64,000 nucleotides of DNA from positions 1 through 64,000 of the forward strand of contig JAKUTK010000018.1 in assembly GCA_022448005.1 (NCBI GenBank). Direction: 5' to 3'. A program made the position numbers and the translations under genes. The notes beneath the pieces are model-generated. The model saw only the letters and a list, made by a program, of their open reading frames with translations, searched no databases and had not been told where the DNA came from. Below, piece by piece: positions 25,723 to 35,714 of the stretch; within the stretch, counting starts at the first letter, position 1, and each line of letters starts with the position of its first letter. This DNA is from Pseudomonas sp. (GTDB taxonomy: Bacteria > Pseudomonadota > Gammaproteobacteria > Pseudomonadales > Pseudomonadaceae).

Positions 25723-26738
25723 TCGAGGCCCTTCAGGTAGTGCGCCATGGCGTTCAGCTGCGCCTCGGGCAGCATGCCAAAGGCGGGCATCTTCACGTCT
25801 GGTTTGATCGCGCCGCTGTGGCCGATCCAGCGCTTGAACGTATCGACATCGGTCGGAAGCGTGCCGGCTGCGAGGGTCAGACGACTGCCGACGTGGGTCA
25901 GGTCGGGGCCGACCGTGCCGTCTGCTTCAGTGCCTCGAACCTGGTGACAGGCACCGCAACCGTTGGCGAGAAACGCCTGCTGGCCGGTCTGCTGCAATTC
26001 GGTGGTGGGTGGCTGAGCAGGCTCGGCCTGTTTGGCAAGCCACAGATCGAAGGCCTCGCGCGTCATCACCACCACGGCGAAATTCATCAGCGCATGGGAA
26101 GTCCCGCAATATTCGGCGCAGGCGCCGCGAAAGGTGCCGGTCTCGGTCGGCTCCAGCACCAGCTCATTGGTGCGCCCGGGGATCATGTCGACCTTGCCGC
26201 CCAGCGACGGAATCCAGAACGAGTGGATCACGTCCGGGCTGGTCAGGCTGAAGGCCACTCGCTCCCCCACTGGCAGCCGTATTTCGTTCGCCAGCTCGAC
26301 CGCCTCACCTGCCTCGGTCCGGTAGCGCACCCGCCACCACCACTGCTCGCCCGACACATCGACACGCAGGGCGACGTTTTCCGAGGAACGCAGTTGCGGC
26401 ATCAGCATCAGCCCGTAGATCAGCAGGCCGGTCAGGACCACGACGGGAAAAATGACTCCGCCCCCGATGATCAACCACCGAGCACCGCGAATGCCGTGGG
26501 CTTCCGGGTGGGCCTGGGTGGCATACACGGCGATCCCCATCACTACCAGCCAGATGACCAGCGCACCGCCAGCCATCCACCAGAACAGCGTGGCGATGCT
26601 CTGCGCACCGACCCCGGCCGGATTCAGCGCTGACTGCTGACCGTCGCAACCCGCTAACACTGCGCTCAGCAGCAACAGCGAGACGCCACGCGCTCGAAAG
26701 CATGCACCGGTGAGGTCGTTTGTCAGAGTCAGCCGCAT
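25719..26738 (-). CDS. ctaC: Cytochrome c oxidase subunit II with a C-terminal cytochrome c domain
   Basis: This 339-residue protein starts with a lipoprotein signal ending LLLLSAVLAGC, so cysteine 31 is probably lipidated. Two membrane helices follow (about 50-75 and 90-115). The CuA domain has DVIHSFWIP near 163 and CAEYCGTSHALMNF near 206, which supply all the copper ligands. A cytochrome c domain near 255-339 carries CGACH and a late methionine. This composition marks a caa3-type oxidase that accepts electrons through its own haem c. It is the first gene of the leftward cluster, facing the YjdF-type gene. Confidence 0.95.
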   Translation of the reverse strand: MRLTLTNDLTGACFRARGVSLLLLSAVLAGCDGQQSALNPAGVGAQSIATLFWWMAGGALVIWLVVMGIAVYATQAHPEAHGIRGARWLIIGGGVIFPVVVLTGLLIYGLMLMPQLRSSENVALRVDVSGEQWWWRVRYRTEAGEAVELANEIRLPVGERVAFSLTSPDVIHSFWIPSLGGKVDMIPGRTNELVLEPTETGTFRGACAEYCGTSHALMNFAVVVMTREAFDLWLAKQAEPAQPPTTELQQTGQQAFLANGCGACHQVRGTEADGTVGPDLTHVGSRLTLAAGTLPTDVDTFKRWIGHSGAIKPDVKMPAFGMLPEAQLNAMAHYLKGLE

Positions 26739-26878
26739 GGTCCGCCTCGCTGTGGGTCACGTTTTGTGACACTCCGCAGGCAGGAAAAGTTGGATAAGCG
26801 GTCGAATTCGTAAACGGCGGACCCTTGACTCGTTGCGCTTGTCCCAACAATAAGCAGGAGAACGACTCAGGAGATTCC

Positions 26879-27532
26879 ATGGCTACAGACAGACGCCACC
26901 GACGTTACCTTTTGGCTTTGGTCGGCCTGTTCCTGTTGATCTGGGGCGCGTTGGCGATCAACCCTTTCAACCGCCACGACTGGCTGTTGGAGAACCTGTT
27001 GGTTGTGGGGCTGGCCGCGGCTTTGCTGCTGGGCCACAAGCACTACCTGCCCTCCCGCAGTGCTGCGACGCTGATATTCCTTTACCTCTGCATTCACCAG
27101 CTCGGCGCTCATTACACCTACGCCAACGTGCCCTACAACGACTGGTGGCAGGCGCTGACAGGCGAAGGGCTGAATGAACAGCTGGGCTGGGAGCGCAATC
27201 AGTTCGACCGCCTGGCGCACTTCAGCTATGGGCTGCTGCTGGCCTATCCGATGCGTGAGGTGCTGATCCGACTGGGCATTCGCCCAGGGATCTGGAGCCT
27301 CATCCTGCCGATAGACATCGTGCTGTCGACCTCGGCGATCTACGAGCTGATCGAATGGGCAGGCGCGGAAGTGTTGGACGGCGGGCTGGGGCGCACCTTT
27401 CTTGCCACCCAGAATGATCGCTGGGACCCGCAAAAGGACATGGCGCTGGCGGCCGGCGGCGCACTCATCGCCATGATCGTCACTGGAATCATGGCCCGAG
27501 CACGGCGCCCGCACAAAGAATCGCAGGCGTGA
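26879..27532 (+). CDS. yjdF: DUF2238/YjdF-family inner-membrane protein
   Basis: This 217-residue protein has about six hydrophobic segments and the DUF2238 pattern: HYTYANVPYND near 80, FDRLAHFSYGLLLAYPMRE near 110, and YELIEWAGAEVLDGGLGRTFLATQNDRWDPQKDM near 155-190 (read in two overlapping parts). Its function is unknown. The ATG at 26879 follows AGGAG by a normal gap. It is divergent from the oxidase cluster and convergent with the VanZ-like gene. Confidence 0.85.
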   Translation: MATDRRHRRYLLALVGLFLLIWGALAINPFNRHDWLLENLLVVGLAAALLLGHKHYLPSRSAATLIFLYLCIHQLGAHYTYANVPYNDWWQALTGEGLNEQLGWERNQFDRLAHFSYGLLLAYPMREVLIRLGIRPGIWSLILPIDIVLSTSAIYELIEWAGAEVLDGGLGRTFLATQNDRWDPQKDMALAAGGALIAMIVTGIMARARRPHKESQA

Positions 27533-27547
27533 CGACGAGCACCGGCT

Positions 27548-27955
27548 TCAGGGTCGGGCGGCGTCTCCGAGCCGCTCGGGCGCGTCGGAGGTCTCGGGAT
27601 CAGTGGTCACACCGATCCGCCGCAAATACCACTGATAAGCCAGGTACGAGCAGCCCCAGCCGAGCAGAACGCCAAGAGTATTGGCGAGCATGTCGCCCAG
27701 CGACGCCTGTCGATTGGGCAACAGACTCTGGCCGACCTCGATCAGCGTGGCCGCTACCAGGCTTGCCGCCACGGCCCAGAACACGCTCCACTGCGGGAAG
27801 GCCAGGCGCAGCGAGAACATCAGCGCGGCAAAGCCAAGCATGTGATGCAGCTTGTCCTGCTGATCGAAGACCTGGGGGACCGGTTCGGGCCGCAGCCCGC
27901 TGAAAAGGATGATTGCTAGCACCGCGAGGAACGGCAGGATGCGCAAGTAATTCAT
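27548..27955 (-). CDS. VanZ-like family membrane protein
   Basis: This 135-residue protein has four hydrophobic segments and VanZ-like features: QQDKLHHMLGFAALMFSLRLAF near 32 and IEVGQSLLPNRQASLGDMLANTLG near 77, with the conserved acidic and asparagine residues between helices. VanZ proteins affect teicoplanin resistance in Gram-positive bacteria; in proteobacteria the role is unknown. The ATG at 27955 is preferred to a TTG two codons earlier. The last 25 residues are polar and not conserved in the family. Confidence 0.8.
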   Translation of the reverse strand: MNYLRILPFLAVLAIILFSGLRPEPVPQVFDQQDKLHHMLGFAALMFSLRLAFPQWSVFWAVAASLVAATLIEVGQSLLPNRQASLGDMLANTLGVLLGWGCSYLAYQWYLRRIGVTTDPETSDAPERLGDAARP

Positions 27956-28260
27956 AGGCAATCGGAAGCTCTCGCTGAGATGAGATGGAAAAGGCGAAAT
28001 TTGGCAGGGCCCGAATCGCGGGCGTGATGAAGACGACTACAAAGGCGGCGTAACATAGCAGCCCCTTGACGCGGTGCGTACCGAGCATGGTCGTCGGCGT
28101 GCACGCTATGGAGGACCAAAGCCATCGATAGTTCGTGCGGGCCTGTAACAAATTGCGCCGCCATGACCGACGGCCGACATCCAAAACCCTGGAGACCCAA
28201 ACGTAACCTCGTGTTCGAGGTCCGAACTGGTAGGATCTGGGCAATGCTACGGGGAACGGC
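27956..28260. other. Intergenic region between the VanZ-like and lipid-transport genes
   Basis: This divergent region of about 300 bases must hold the promoters of the VanZ-like gene and of the ABC operon. I see no clear -35/-10 pair, repeat or RNA gene. GGGGA at 28250-28254 serves as the ribosome binding site of the permease. Confidence 0.4.
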
Positions 28261-29448
28261 ATGCTCCGCGCTCCGCTACCAGCACTACGGGATACCACTT
28301 TGACGCACCCCACTTCGCTGCCAGGCAGTCTGCAGCGGCAGCCCACACAGGACGCACACGCCATACTTACCATTGGCGGCGACTGGACCCTGCAGCACTA
28401 CGCAACGCTGCGGCGCGAAATCGAGCGTACGCGGCGCCAGATCACCGACTCCGACCAGCTTGAGCTCGATTCGCTTGGCGAGCTGGATACCGCCGGTGCC
28501 GGGCTGCTGATCGAACTCCTCGGCCCCGAGCGGGTTGCCCGCCTTAGCGACTGGGCGTCACAGCTGCCCGCCGAGCGCCAGGCCTTGCTGAAAACCGTGG
28601 CCGCCGCGCTGGACCAGCCTGAAGCCGAACAGGCGCCGGCAACCAATGGCCTGGCCGATGTGTTGGCGGATGTAGGCCGTAGCGTGTCCGGCGTCTGGAA
28701 CCAGCAACGCACCCTGCTCGGTTTCATCGGCCTGACCCTGCAGACCTTGTTCACGGCGCTGCCCAATCCGCGCCGCTGGCGGATCACCGCACTGGTGGTG
28801 CACATCGAGCAGACCGGTTTGGACGCGATCCCCATCGTCGCCCTGCTGACGTTTCTGGTCGGTGCGGTCGTGGCCTTTCTCGGCGCCACGGTGCTGGCCG
28901 ATTTCGGCGCGACCATCTATACGGTCAACCTGGTGGCCTTTTCCTTCCTGCGTGAATTTGGCGTGCTGCTGGCGGCTATCCTGCTGGCCGGGCGCACGGC
29001 CAGCGCCTTTGCCGCGCAGATCGGTGCGATGAAAGCCAATGAGGAAATCGACGCCATACGCACCCTTGGCTTGAGCCCCATCGAGCTGCTGGTGCTGCCG
29101 CGGGTGTTGGCCATGCTGATCACGCTGCCGATCCTGACCTTTATCGGCATTCTCAGCGGCATCGTCGGCGGGCTGGTGGTCTGCTCCCTGGCGCTGGATA
29201 TCTCGCCGGCAATGTTCTTCACCATCCTGCAGCGGGATATTCCGCTCAATCACTTCCTGGTGGGCATGGGCAAGGCGCCGGTGTTCGCCTTCCTGATCGC
29301 GGTAATTGGCTGCCTGGAAGGCTTCAAGGCCAGCGGCAGCGCCCAGTCGGTAGGCGAACACACCACCTCGAGCGTGGTGCAGTCGATCTTCATGGTGATC
29401 CTGCTAGACGCCGTCGCCGCGCTGTTCTTCATGGAGATGGGCTGGTGA
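28261..29448 (+). CDS. MlaE-like ABC permease with an N-terminal STAS domain
   Basis: Residues about 35-110 resemble a STAS domain (LTIGGDWTLQHYATL, ELDSLGELDTAGAGLL), the fold of MlaB. Residues about 150-395 are an MlaE-type permease with five or six hydrophobic segments, including FLGATVLADFG, FAAQIGAMKANEEIDAIRTLG near 255 and a loop matching the MlaE family. Together with the ATPase, MCE protein and lipoprotein genes that follow, it forms a lipid ABC transporter acting between inner and outer membranes. The ATG at 28261 follows GGGGA; a later TTG at codon 14 is possible. It overlaps the next gene by four bases. Confidence 0.9.
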   Translation: MLRAPLPALRDTTLTHPTSLPGSLQRQPTQDAHAILTIGGDWTLQHYATLRREIERTRRQITDSDQLELDSLGELDTAGAGLLIELLGPERVARLSDWASQLPAERQALLKTVAAALDQPEAEQAPATNGLADVLADVGRSVSGVWNQQRTLLGFIGLTLQTLFTALPNPRRWRITALVVHIEQTGLDAIPIVALLTFLVGAVVAFLGATVLADFGATIYTVNLVAFSFLREFGVLLAAILLAGRTASAFAAQIGAMKANEEIDAIRTLGLSPIELLVLPRVLAMLITLPILTFIGILSGIVGGLVVCSLALDISPAMFFTILQRDIPLNHFLVGMGKAPVFAFLIAVIGCLEGFKASGSAQSVGEHTTSSVVQSIFMVILLDAVAALFFMEMGW

Positions 29449-30230
29449 ATGACGATCCGGTGATTCAAGTCCAAGGGCTGGTCAACCGCTTCGGCAATCA
29501 GGCGGTGCACGTCAATCTCGACCTGAACATCCGCCGCGGCGAGATTCTTGGCGTGGTTGGCGGCTCTGGCACTGGTAAATCGGTGCTGCTGCGCAGCATC
29601 GTTGGCCTGCGCCAGCCAAATGCAGGCAGCGTCAAGGTGTTTGGCGAGAACCTGCTGAAGCTTTCAGCCCAGCGCCGCTCGGAAGTCGAGCGACGCTTCG
29701 GCGTGCTGTTCCAGCGCGGAGCCCTGTTCACCTCGCTCAACCTGCAGGAAAACGTTGCCCTGCCGCTGATCGAGCACATCGGTCTCAAGCGCGCCGATGC
29801 CGAACACCTGGCGCGGCAGAAGCTGGCGCTGGCCGGCCTGCCGCCGGAGGCCGCCTGCAAATATCCCGACGAGCTGTCCGGTGGCATGGTCAAGCGCGCC
29901 GCGCTGGCCCGCGCGCTGGCACTGGACCCGGAAGTGCTGTTCCTCGACGAGCCCACCGCCGGTCTCGACCCGATTGGCGCCGCGGCCTTCGACCAGTTGA
30001 TCCTCACCTTGCGCGATGCGCTGGGTTTCAGCGTATTTCTGGTCACCCATGACCTCGACACGCTGTACACCATCTGCGACCGCATTGCGGTGCTGGCGCA
30101 GAAACGCGTCTTGGTGGTCGACACGCTGGAAAAGGTCGCCGCCACTGACGACGAATGGATTCGCGAATATTTTCACGGCCCGCGTGGCCGCGCCGCGCAC
30201 GAAGCCGCGCAACGGTTGGAGAACCCCTAA
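29445..30230 (+). CDS. MlaF-like ABC transporter ATP-binding protein
   Basis: This 261-residue ATPase has Walker A GGSGTGKS near 38, signature LSGGMVKRAALARAL near 145, Walker B VLFLDEPTAGLDP near 164 and the switch histidine in VTHDLDT near 200. It would energise the MlaE-like permease. The start is the GTG at 29445, overlapping the permease stop as GTGA; an ATG four bases later is out of frame. Its stop overlaps the MCE gene start (TAATG). Confidence 0.93.
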   Translation: MNDDPVIQVQGLVNRFGNQAVHVNLDLNIRRGEILGVVGGSGTGKSVLLRSIVGLRQPNAGSVKVFGENLLKLSAQRRSEVERRFGVLFQRGALFTSLNLQENVALPLIEHIGLKRADAEHLARQKLALAGLPPEAACKYPDELSGGMVKRAALARALALDPEVLFLDEPTAGLDPIGAAAFDQLILTLRDALGFSVFLVTHDLDTLYTICDRIAVLAQKRVLVVDTLEKVAATDDEWIREYFHGPRGRAAHEAAQRLENP

Positions 30231-31168
30231 TGGAAACCCGTGCCCATCATGTACTGATCGGACTGTTCACCGTGGTCGCGGTTGGCTGCGCCCTGCTCTT
30301 CGCCCTGTGGCTGGGCAAATCCAGCATGGACCGCGAATACAGCTATTACGACATCGGCTTCAGCCAGGCCGTCAGCGGGCTGTCCAGTGGCAGCTCGGTG
30401 GAATACAGCGGCATCAAGGTCGGCGATGTAACCGAGCTGTGGCTGCAGCCGGACGATCCGCGCAAGGTGCGCGCGCGCATTCGCGTCTACGCCGGCACCC
30501 CGATCAAGACCGATACCCAGGCGCGCCTGGCGCTGGCCAATATCACCGGCAGCATGGTCATCCAGCTGCACGGCGGCACCCCGGAAGCCCCGCGGCTGGA
30601 AGGTGACCGGGACGATCCACCGTTGATCATCGCCGACCCGTCCTCGCTCAGCGCGCTGCTGGAAAACGGCGAAGACCTGATGAGCAACATCAACAACCTG
30701 CTGCTAAGCGCCAACCAGATCTTCTCCGAGGAAAACACCACCCGCCTGAGCCGCACGATGGAACACCTGGAGCAGGCCACCAGCGTGCTTTCGGAGCAAC
30801 GCGGCGATCTGGCCCAGACGCTCCAGCAATTCAACCAGCTGAGTCAGCAGGCCAATACCGTGATGGGTGAGCTGTCGAGCCTGGCGCGCAACGCCAACGG
30901 CCTGCTCGATGACCAAGGCCGCAGCGTGCTGGACAGTGCGACTCAGGCGATGAGCGCTCTAGACCGCAGCACATCACGCCTGGATACCCTGCTCGAAGAA
31001 AACCAGGGCGCGCTGAACAACGGCATGCAGGGTTTCAACGAGCTCGGCCCGGCGATCAACGAACTGCGCAGCACTCTCGGGGCGCTGCGCCGTGTCACCC
31101 AGCGCCTAGAAGACAACCCCAGCGGGTTCCTCCTCGGCCGCGACAAAGTGCAGGAGTTCAACCCATGA
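30230..31168 (+). CDS. MlaD/MCE-domain lipid-binding protein
   Basis: This 312-residue protein has one N-terminal membrane helix (about 9-27), then an MCE domain (about 38-118) with VEYSGIKVGDVTELWL and ANITGSMVIQLHGG. A long helical region follows (about 150-300) with many glutamines and leucines, of the kind that forms a tube in PqiB- and Mce-type proteins. It would bind lipids in the periplasm. The ATG at 30230 overlaps the ATPase stop. Its stop overlaps the next start as ATGA. Confidence 0.92.
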   Translation: METRAHHVLIGLFTVVAVGCALLFALWLGKSSMDREYSYYDIGFSQAVSGLSSGSSVEYSGIKVGDVTELWLQPDDPRKVRARIRVYAGTPIKTDTQARLALANITGSMVIQLHGGTPEAPRLEGDRDDPPLIIADPSSLSALLENGEDLMSNINNLLLSANQIFSEENTTRLSRTMEHLEQATSVLSEQRGDLAQTLQQFNQLSQQANTVMGELSSLARNANGLLDDQGRSVLDSATQAMSALDRSTSRLDTLLEENQGALNNGMQGFNELGPAINELRSTLGALRRVTQRLEDNPSGFLLGRDKVQEFNP

Positions 31169-31788
31169 GCCTTCGCCACCGTTCCATGCGCCGCCTCGCC
31201 CTGTTTGGACTGATCACGGCGCTCACCGCCTGTTCGGTTCTGCCGGAGTCCGAAACCCTGCGGATCTTCTTGCTGCCGACCTCACCGACACCGCAACAGG
31301 CCAGCGAGCCGACCATCCAGCAGGCGCTGCGTATCAATACCCCGCAGGCCAGCCGGATTCTCGCCAGCCAACGCATCGCCGTGGTGCCACAAGGCAACGA
31401 GATCAGCGCCTACGGCAGCGCACGCTGGAGCGATGCGGCGCCGGCGTTGCTGCGTGACCGGCTGATCGAAGCCTTCCAGCGTGACGGGCGCATGCCCTCG
31501 GTGAGCAACGAGGACGTCAACCTCTATGCCGATCTCAGCCTGCATAGCGATCTGCGGGCCTTCCAGGCCGTGTACATCGATGGCAAGCCGGTGGTGGTGA
31601 TCACCCTCGATGCGCGGCTGGTCAATCGCAACGACCAGCGCACCCTGGCCAATCACCGCTTTGAAGTACGTCAGCCGAGTGCCGACCCCAGCGTGGAAAG
31701 TGTGATCGAGGCGTTTGGCCAGGCCAGCGATCGGCTTAGCGCCGACATTCTCGAATGGACGCTAAGCCATGCCCGACAAACGCCCTGA
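31165..31788 (+). CDS. ABC-type transport auxiliary lipoprotein (PqiC-like)
   Basis: This 207-residue protein has a lipoprotein signal with the lipobox LTAC, so cysteine 20 is the likely lipidation site. The rest is an ABC_trans_aux (PqiC/DUF330-like) domain, with LRIFLLPTSP near 30, RIAVVPQGNEISAYGSARW near 72 and YADLSLHSDLRAFQAVY near 120. It probably sits at the outer membrane as the partner of the MCE protein. It ends the four-gene operon, with about 110 bases before the next gene. Confidence 0.88.
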   Translation: MSLRHRSMRRLALFGLITALTACSVLPESETLRIFLLPTSPTPQQASEPTIQQALRINTPQASRILASQRIAVVPQGNEISAYGSARWSDAAPALLRDRLIEAFQRDGRMPSVSNEDVNLYADLSLHSDLRAFQAVYIDGKPVVVITLDARLVNRNDQRTLANHRFEVRQPSADPSVESVIEAFGQASDRLSADILEWTLSHARQTP

Positions 31789-31898
31789 CAGCTACCGTAG
31801 GGCTGGTGCTAATCGCCGCGGAATTGATCCAGGTACACACAAGTAGCGTATTAGAGCGCCTAACATGACTCCGGACGCCCAACAGCCGGAGCAGAGTC

Positions 31899-32975
31899 AT
31901 GAGTCAGCCACGCACCCGAGCCGCACTCAAGGTTCTCGCAGCCGCCGCCGTGATAGCCGTCGTCGGGCTACTGCTATGGAGCGAACTGCGCCCCAGCGGC
32001 CTCGGCGAAGGTTTCGCCAGCGGTAACGGCCGCATCGAAGCGACCGAGATCGATGTCGCCACCAAAAGCCCCGGCCGGGTCGTCGAAATCCTCGTGGACG
32101 AGGGTGACTTCGTCCAGCCGGGCCAGGTACTGGCGCGTATGGATACCGATGTGCTCCAGGCGCAATTGAACCAGGCGCGTGCGCAGGTCCGCCAGGGCGA
32201 GAATGCCATCCTCACCGCCCAGGCCATGGTCGCTCAGCGGGAAAGCGAGCGCGCCACCGCCGAAGCCGTGGTGACCCAGCGCCGCGCCGAACTGACCGCC
32301 GCCCAGAAGCGCCACCAACGGACCGAAACCCTGGTGGCGCGCAACGCCATGGCCCGCCAGCAACTCGACGATGACTTGGCCGCGATGCAAAGCGCCCAGG
32401 CGGCGCTGGCCGCCGCACGTTCACAGGTGATTTCTGCCGACGCCGGCATTGCCGCCGCAAGATCCCAGGTGGTCGAGGCACGATCAGCTGTCGAGGCGGC
32501 GCAGGCCGGTGTCGAGCGCCTGCAAGCGGACATTCGTGATAGCGAATTGAAGAGCGACCGGGTGGCTCGCGTGCAATACCGGGTGGCGCAACCCGGCGAA
32601 GTCCTCGGCGCGGGGGGCAAGCTGCTCAATCTGGTCGATCTGGCCGACGTCTACATGACCTTCTTTCTGCCCGAGCGTCAGGCCGGACGCGTGGCGATCG
32701 GCGCCGAGGTACGCCTGGTGATCGACGCCGCTCCGCAGTACGTGATTCCGGCCAAGGTCAGTTATGTGGCCAGCGTGGCGCAATTCACACCAAAGACCGT
32801 GGAAACCGAAAGCGAGCGCGAAAAGCTGATGTTCCGGGTCAAGGCGCGCCTCGATCCGGAACTGCTCAAGCGCCACATGGAGCAGGTCAAGACCGGCCTG
32901 CCGGGCATGGCCTATCTGAAACTCGACGCTGACAGCGAGTGGCCCGCCGACCTGCAGATCAATGTCACGCCATGA
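31899..32975 (+). CDS. yhiI: HlyD-family membrane fusion protein (YhiI-like)
   Basis: This 358-residue protein has an N-terminal signal-anchor helix (about 10-27). The biotinyl-lipoyl-like halves ([36 protein letters not shown], cited as residues 42-77, and [21 protein letters not shown] near 225) flank a long coiled coil (about 85-205). It is the periplasmic adaptor of an ABC exporter. Size, order and neighbours match Escherichia coli YhiI, which lies beside RbbA and YhhJ. It overlaps the next gene by four bases. Confidence 0.88.
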   Translation: MSQPRTRAALKVLAAAAVIAVVGLLLWSELRPSGLGEGFASGNGRIEATEIDVATKSPGRVVEILVDEGDFVQPGQVLARMDTDVLQAQLNQARAQVRQGENAILTAQAMVAQRESERATAEAVVTQRRAELTAAQKRHQRTETLVARNAMARQQLDDDLAAMQSAQAALAAARSQVISADAGIAAARSQVVEARSAVEAAQAGVERLQADIRDSELKSDRVARVQYRVAQPGEVLGAGGKLLNLVDLADVYMTFFLPERQAGRVAIGAEVRLVIDAAPQYVIPAKVSYVASVAQFTPKTVETESEREKLMFRVKARLDPELLKRHMEQVKTGLPGMAYLKLDADSEWPADLQINVTP

Positions 32976-35713
32976 GCGAGCCGCTCGATTCAGTAGTGCA
33001 GGTGGCGGGGGTCAGCCTGCAGTATGGCAAGACGCGTGCGCTGGACGAGCTGACGCTGAGTTTGCCCGCGCGATGCATGGTCGGCCTGATCGGCCCCGAT
33101 GGCGTGGGCAAATCCAGCCTGCTAGCGCTGATTTCCGGGGCGCGCAAGCTCCAGCAAGGCGCTCTACAGGTGCTAGGCGGTGACATCGCTGACGCCGGCC
33201 ACCGGCGCAGGGTCTGCCCGCGCATCGCCTACATGCCTCAGGGGCTGGGCAAGAACCTTTATCCAACGCTGACTGTGCGCGAAAATCTCGAGTTCTTTGG
33301 CCGCCTGTTCGGTCAGGCGGCCGAGGAGCGCCGCTGGCGCATTGCCGAACTGACGCGCAGCACAGGTCTCGCGCCCTTCCTCGAAAGACCGGCGGGCAAA
33401 CTCTCCGGCGGCATGAAGCAGAAGCTGGGCCTCTGCTGCGCACTGATCCACGACCCCGACCTGTTGATCCTCGACGAGCCCACGACCGGCGTCGATCCGC
33501 TGTCACGCGCGCAGTTCTGGGAATTGATCGAACGCATCCGCCACGAGCGCCCGCAGATGAGCGTGCTGGTGGCCACTGCCTACATGGACGAGGCGCAGCG
33601 CTTCGATCAGCTGGTAGCGATGGATGCCGGCCGCGTACTCGCCACCGGCACACCGGCCGAGCTGCTGGCGAGCACTGGCAGCGACTCGCTGGAACAAGCC
33701 TTTATCCGCTTGCTGCCGGACGCCAAGCGCAGCCAACATCGTGAACTGGTCATCCCGCCGCAGCCGCACAGCGAAAGCATTGCCATCGAGGCCCATGGGC
33801 TGACCATGCGCTTCGGCGATTTCGTCGCGGTGGATCAGGTCAATTTCCGCATTGCCCGTGGTGAAATCTTCGGCTTTCTCGGCTCCAACGGCTGCGGCAA
33901 GACCACCACCATGAAAATGCTCACCGGTCTGCTGCCAGCCAGCGAGGGCGAGGCGCTGCTGTTCGGCAAGCCGGTGGACCCGCATGACATGCAGACCCGC
34001 CAGCGGGTCGGCTACATGTCCCAGGCGTTCTCGCTGTACAGCGAGCTGACCGTGCGGCAGAACCTCGACCTGCACGCAAGGCTGTTCCACCTGCCTGCCG
34101 AACGGCGTGGCCCGCGCGTGCAGGAGATGCTCACGCGCTTCGACCTCAGCGGCGAGGCCGACAGCCTGCCCAGTCGCTTGCCGCTGGGTGTGCGTCAGCG
34201 CCTGTCGCTGGCGGTGGCCGTGATCCACAACCCGGAAATTCTGATTCTCGACGAACCCACTTCTGGCGTCGATCCGGTGGCCCGCGACGGCTTCTGGGAG
34301 TTGCTGGTGCAGCTGTCACGGGAAGACGGCGTGACCATCTTCATCTCCACCCACTTCATGAACGAAGCGCTGCGCTGCGACCGCATTTCGTTGATGCACG
34401 CCGGCCGGGTGCTCGACAGCGACACACCACAGGCGCTGATGGCCAAGCGCGGCCTGCCGACCCTTGAACAGACGTTTATCGCCTACCTGCAAGAAGCCGC
34501 CGCAGCCAACGTTGCCGGGCAGCCAGCAGCCGCGCCAGCCGCTACGCATGGCCCGCTCGACGCGACCAGCACCAGCGTCCGCCAGGCCCGCTTCAGCCTG
34601 CGTCGGCTGCTCAGCTACACCCGCCGCGAGGCGATGGAACTGCGCCGCGACCCGATCCGCGCAACGCTGGCGATGCTCGGCAGCGTGTTGCTGATGTTCA
34701 TCATGGGTTACGGGGTCAGTTTCGACGTGGAAGACCTGACCTACGCGGTACTCGACGGGGACCAGACCACCACCAGTCAGCGCTACCTGCAGAACATCGC
34801 CGGCTCGCGCTACTTTCTGGAGAAGCCGGCGTTGGCCGGCCATGCCGACCTGGATGCACGCCTGCGCAGCGGCGAGATCAGCCTGGCGGTGGAAATCCCG
34901 CCCAATTTCGGCCGCGACCTCAAACGCGGGGCCGTGCCTGAAGTTGCATTCTGGATCGATGGCGCCATGCCCATGCGCGCCGACACCATCAAGGGTTACG
35001 TGCAAGGGATTCATCTGACCTACCTGCAACAACTGGCCCGCGAAGCCGGCGTGGACGGACAACTGGCGCCAGCCGACGTTGCCATCCGCTATCGCTACAA
35101 CCCCGACGTGCAAAGCCTGCCGGCCATGGCGCCGGCGATGATCCCGCTGCTCTTGATGATGATTCCGGCGATGCTCACCGCCCTAGGCGTGGTGCGCGAG
35201 AAAGAGCTGGGTTCGATCACCAATTTCTACGTCACCCCGACCACCCGCCTGGAATTCCTGCTCGGCAAGCAGCTGCCCTACATCGCCCTGGGCATGTTCA
35301 ACTTCGCCACCCTGGCGTTGCTGGCGGTGTTTGTCTTCGGCATTCCAATCAAGGGCAGCATCCTCACCCTCTGCCTTGGCGCCCTGCTCTACGTGGCCTG
35401 CGCCACCGGGCTGGGCCTGTTGATGTCCTCGATCCTGAACAGCCAGATCGCGGCGATTTTTGGCACCACCATCGTTACCCTGCTGCCAGCCATCCAGTTT
35501 TCCGGGCTGATCCATCCGACCTCAGCCATGGAGGGCGCCGGCGCCTTTATCGGCAAACTCTATCCAACCACCCATTTTCTGATCATAAGCCGCGGGGTGT
35601 TTTCCAAAGCACTGGGCCTGGCCGACCTGTACCCCTATTTCATTCCGATGCTACTGGCGATTCCGCTGCTGACCCTGCTCAGCGTCGCCGGCCTGCGTAA
35701 GCAGGAGCGCTAG
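32972..35713 (+). CDS. rbbA: RbbA-like ABC protein: two ATPase domains and an ABC-2 permease
   Basis: This 913-residue protein has two nucleotide-binding domains. The first has Walker [10 protein letters not shown] near 43, LSGGMKQK near 144 and [13 protein letters not shown] near 163. The second has GSNGCGKTT near 306, LPLGVRQR (a degenerate signature) near 404 and [13 protein letters not shown] near 423. A permease with about six hydrophobic segments follows from 545. Length and layout match E. coli RbbA (YhiH), reported as a ribosome-associated ATPase although its domains look like an exporter. The ATG at 32972 overlaps the YhiI stop. The second signature lacks the SGG core. Confidence 0.9.
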   Translation: MSEPLDSVVQVAGVSLQYGKTRALDELTLSLPARCMVGLIGPDGVGKSSLLALISGARKLQQGALQVLGGDIADAGHRRRVCPRIAYMPQGLGKNLYPTLTVRENLEFFGRLFGQAAEERRWRIAELTRSTGLAPFLERPAGKLSGGMKQKLGLCCALIHDPDLLILDEPTTGVDPLSRAQFWELIERIRHERPQMSVLVATAYMDEAQRFDQLVAMDAGRVLATGTPAELLASTGSDSLEQAFIRLLPDAKRSQHRELVIPPQPHSESIAIEAHGLTMRFGDFVAVDQVNFRIARGEIFGFLGSNGCGKTTTMKMLTGLLPASEGEALLFGKPVDPHDMQTRQRVGYMSQAFSLYSELTVRQNLDLHARLFHLPAERRGPRVQEMLTRFDLSGEADSLPSRLPLGVRQRLSLAVAVIHNPEILILDEPTSGVDPVARDGFWELLVQLSREDGVTIFISTHFMNEALRCDRISLMHAGRVLDSDTPQALMAKRGLPTLEQTFIAYLQEAAAANVAGQPAAAPAATHGPLDATSTSVRQARFSLRRLLSYTRREAMELRRDPIRATLAMLGSVLLMFIMGYGVSFDVEDLTYAVLDGDQTTTSQRYLQNIAGSRYFLEKPALAGHADLDARLRSGEISLAVEIPPNFGRDLKRGAVPEVAFWIDGAMPMRADTIKGYVQGIHLTYLQQLAREAGVDGQLAPADVAIRYRYNPDVQSLPAMAPAMIPLLLMMIPAMLTALGVVREKELGSITNFYVTPTTRLEFLLGKQLPYIALGMFNFATLALLAVFVFGIPIKGSILTLCLGALLYVACATGLGLLMSSILNSQIAAIFGTTIVTLLPAIQFSGLIHPTSAMEGAGAFIGKLYPTTHFLIISRGVFSKALGLADLYPYFIPMLLAIPLLTLLSVAGLRKQER

Positions 35714-35714
35714 C

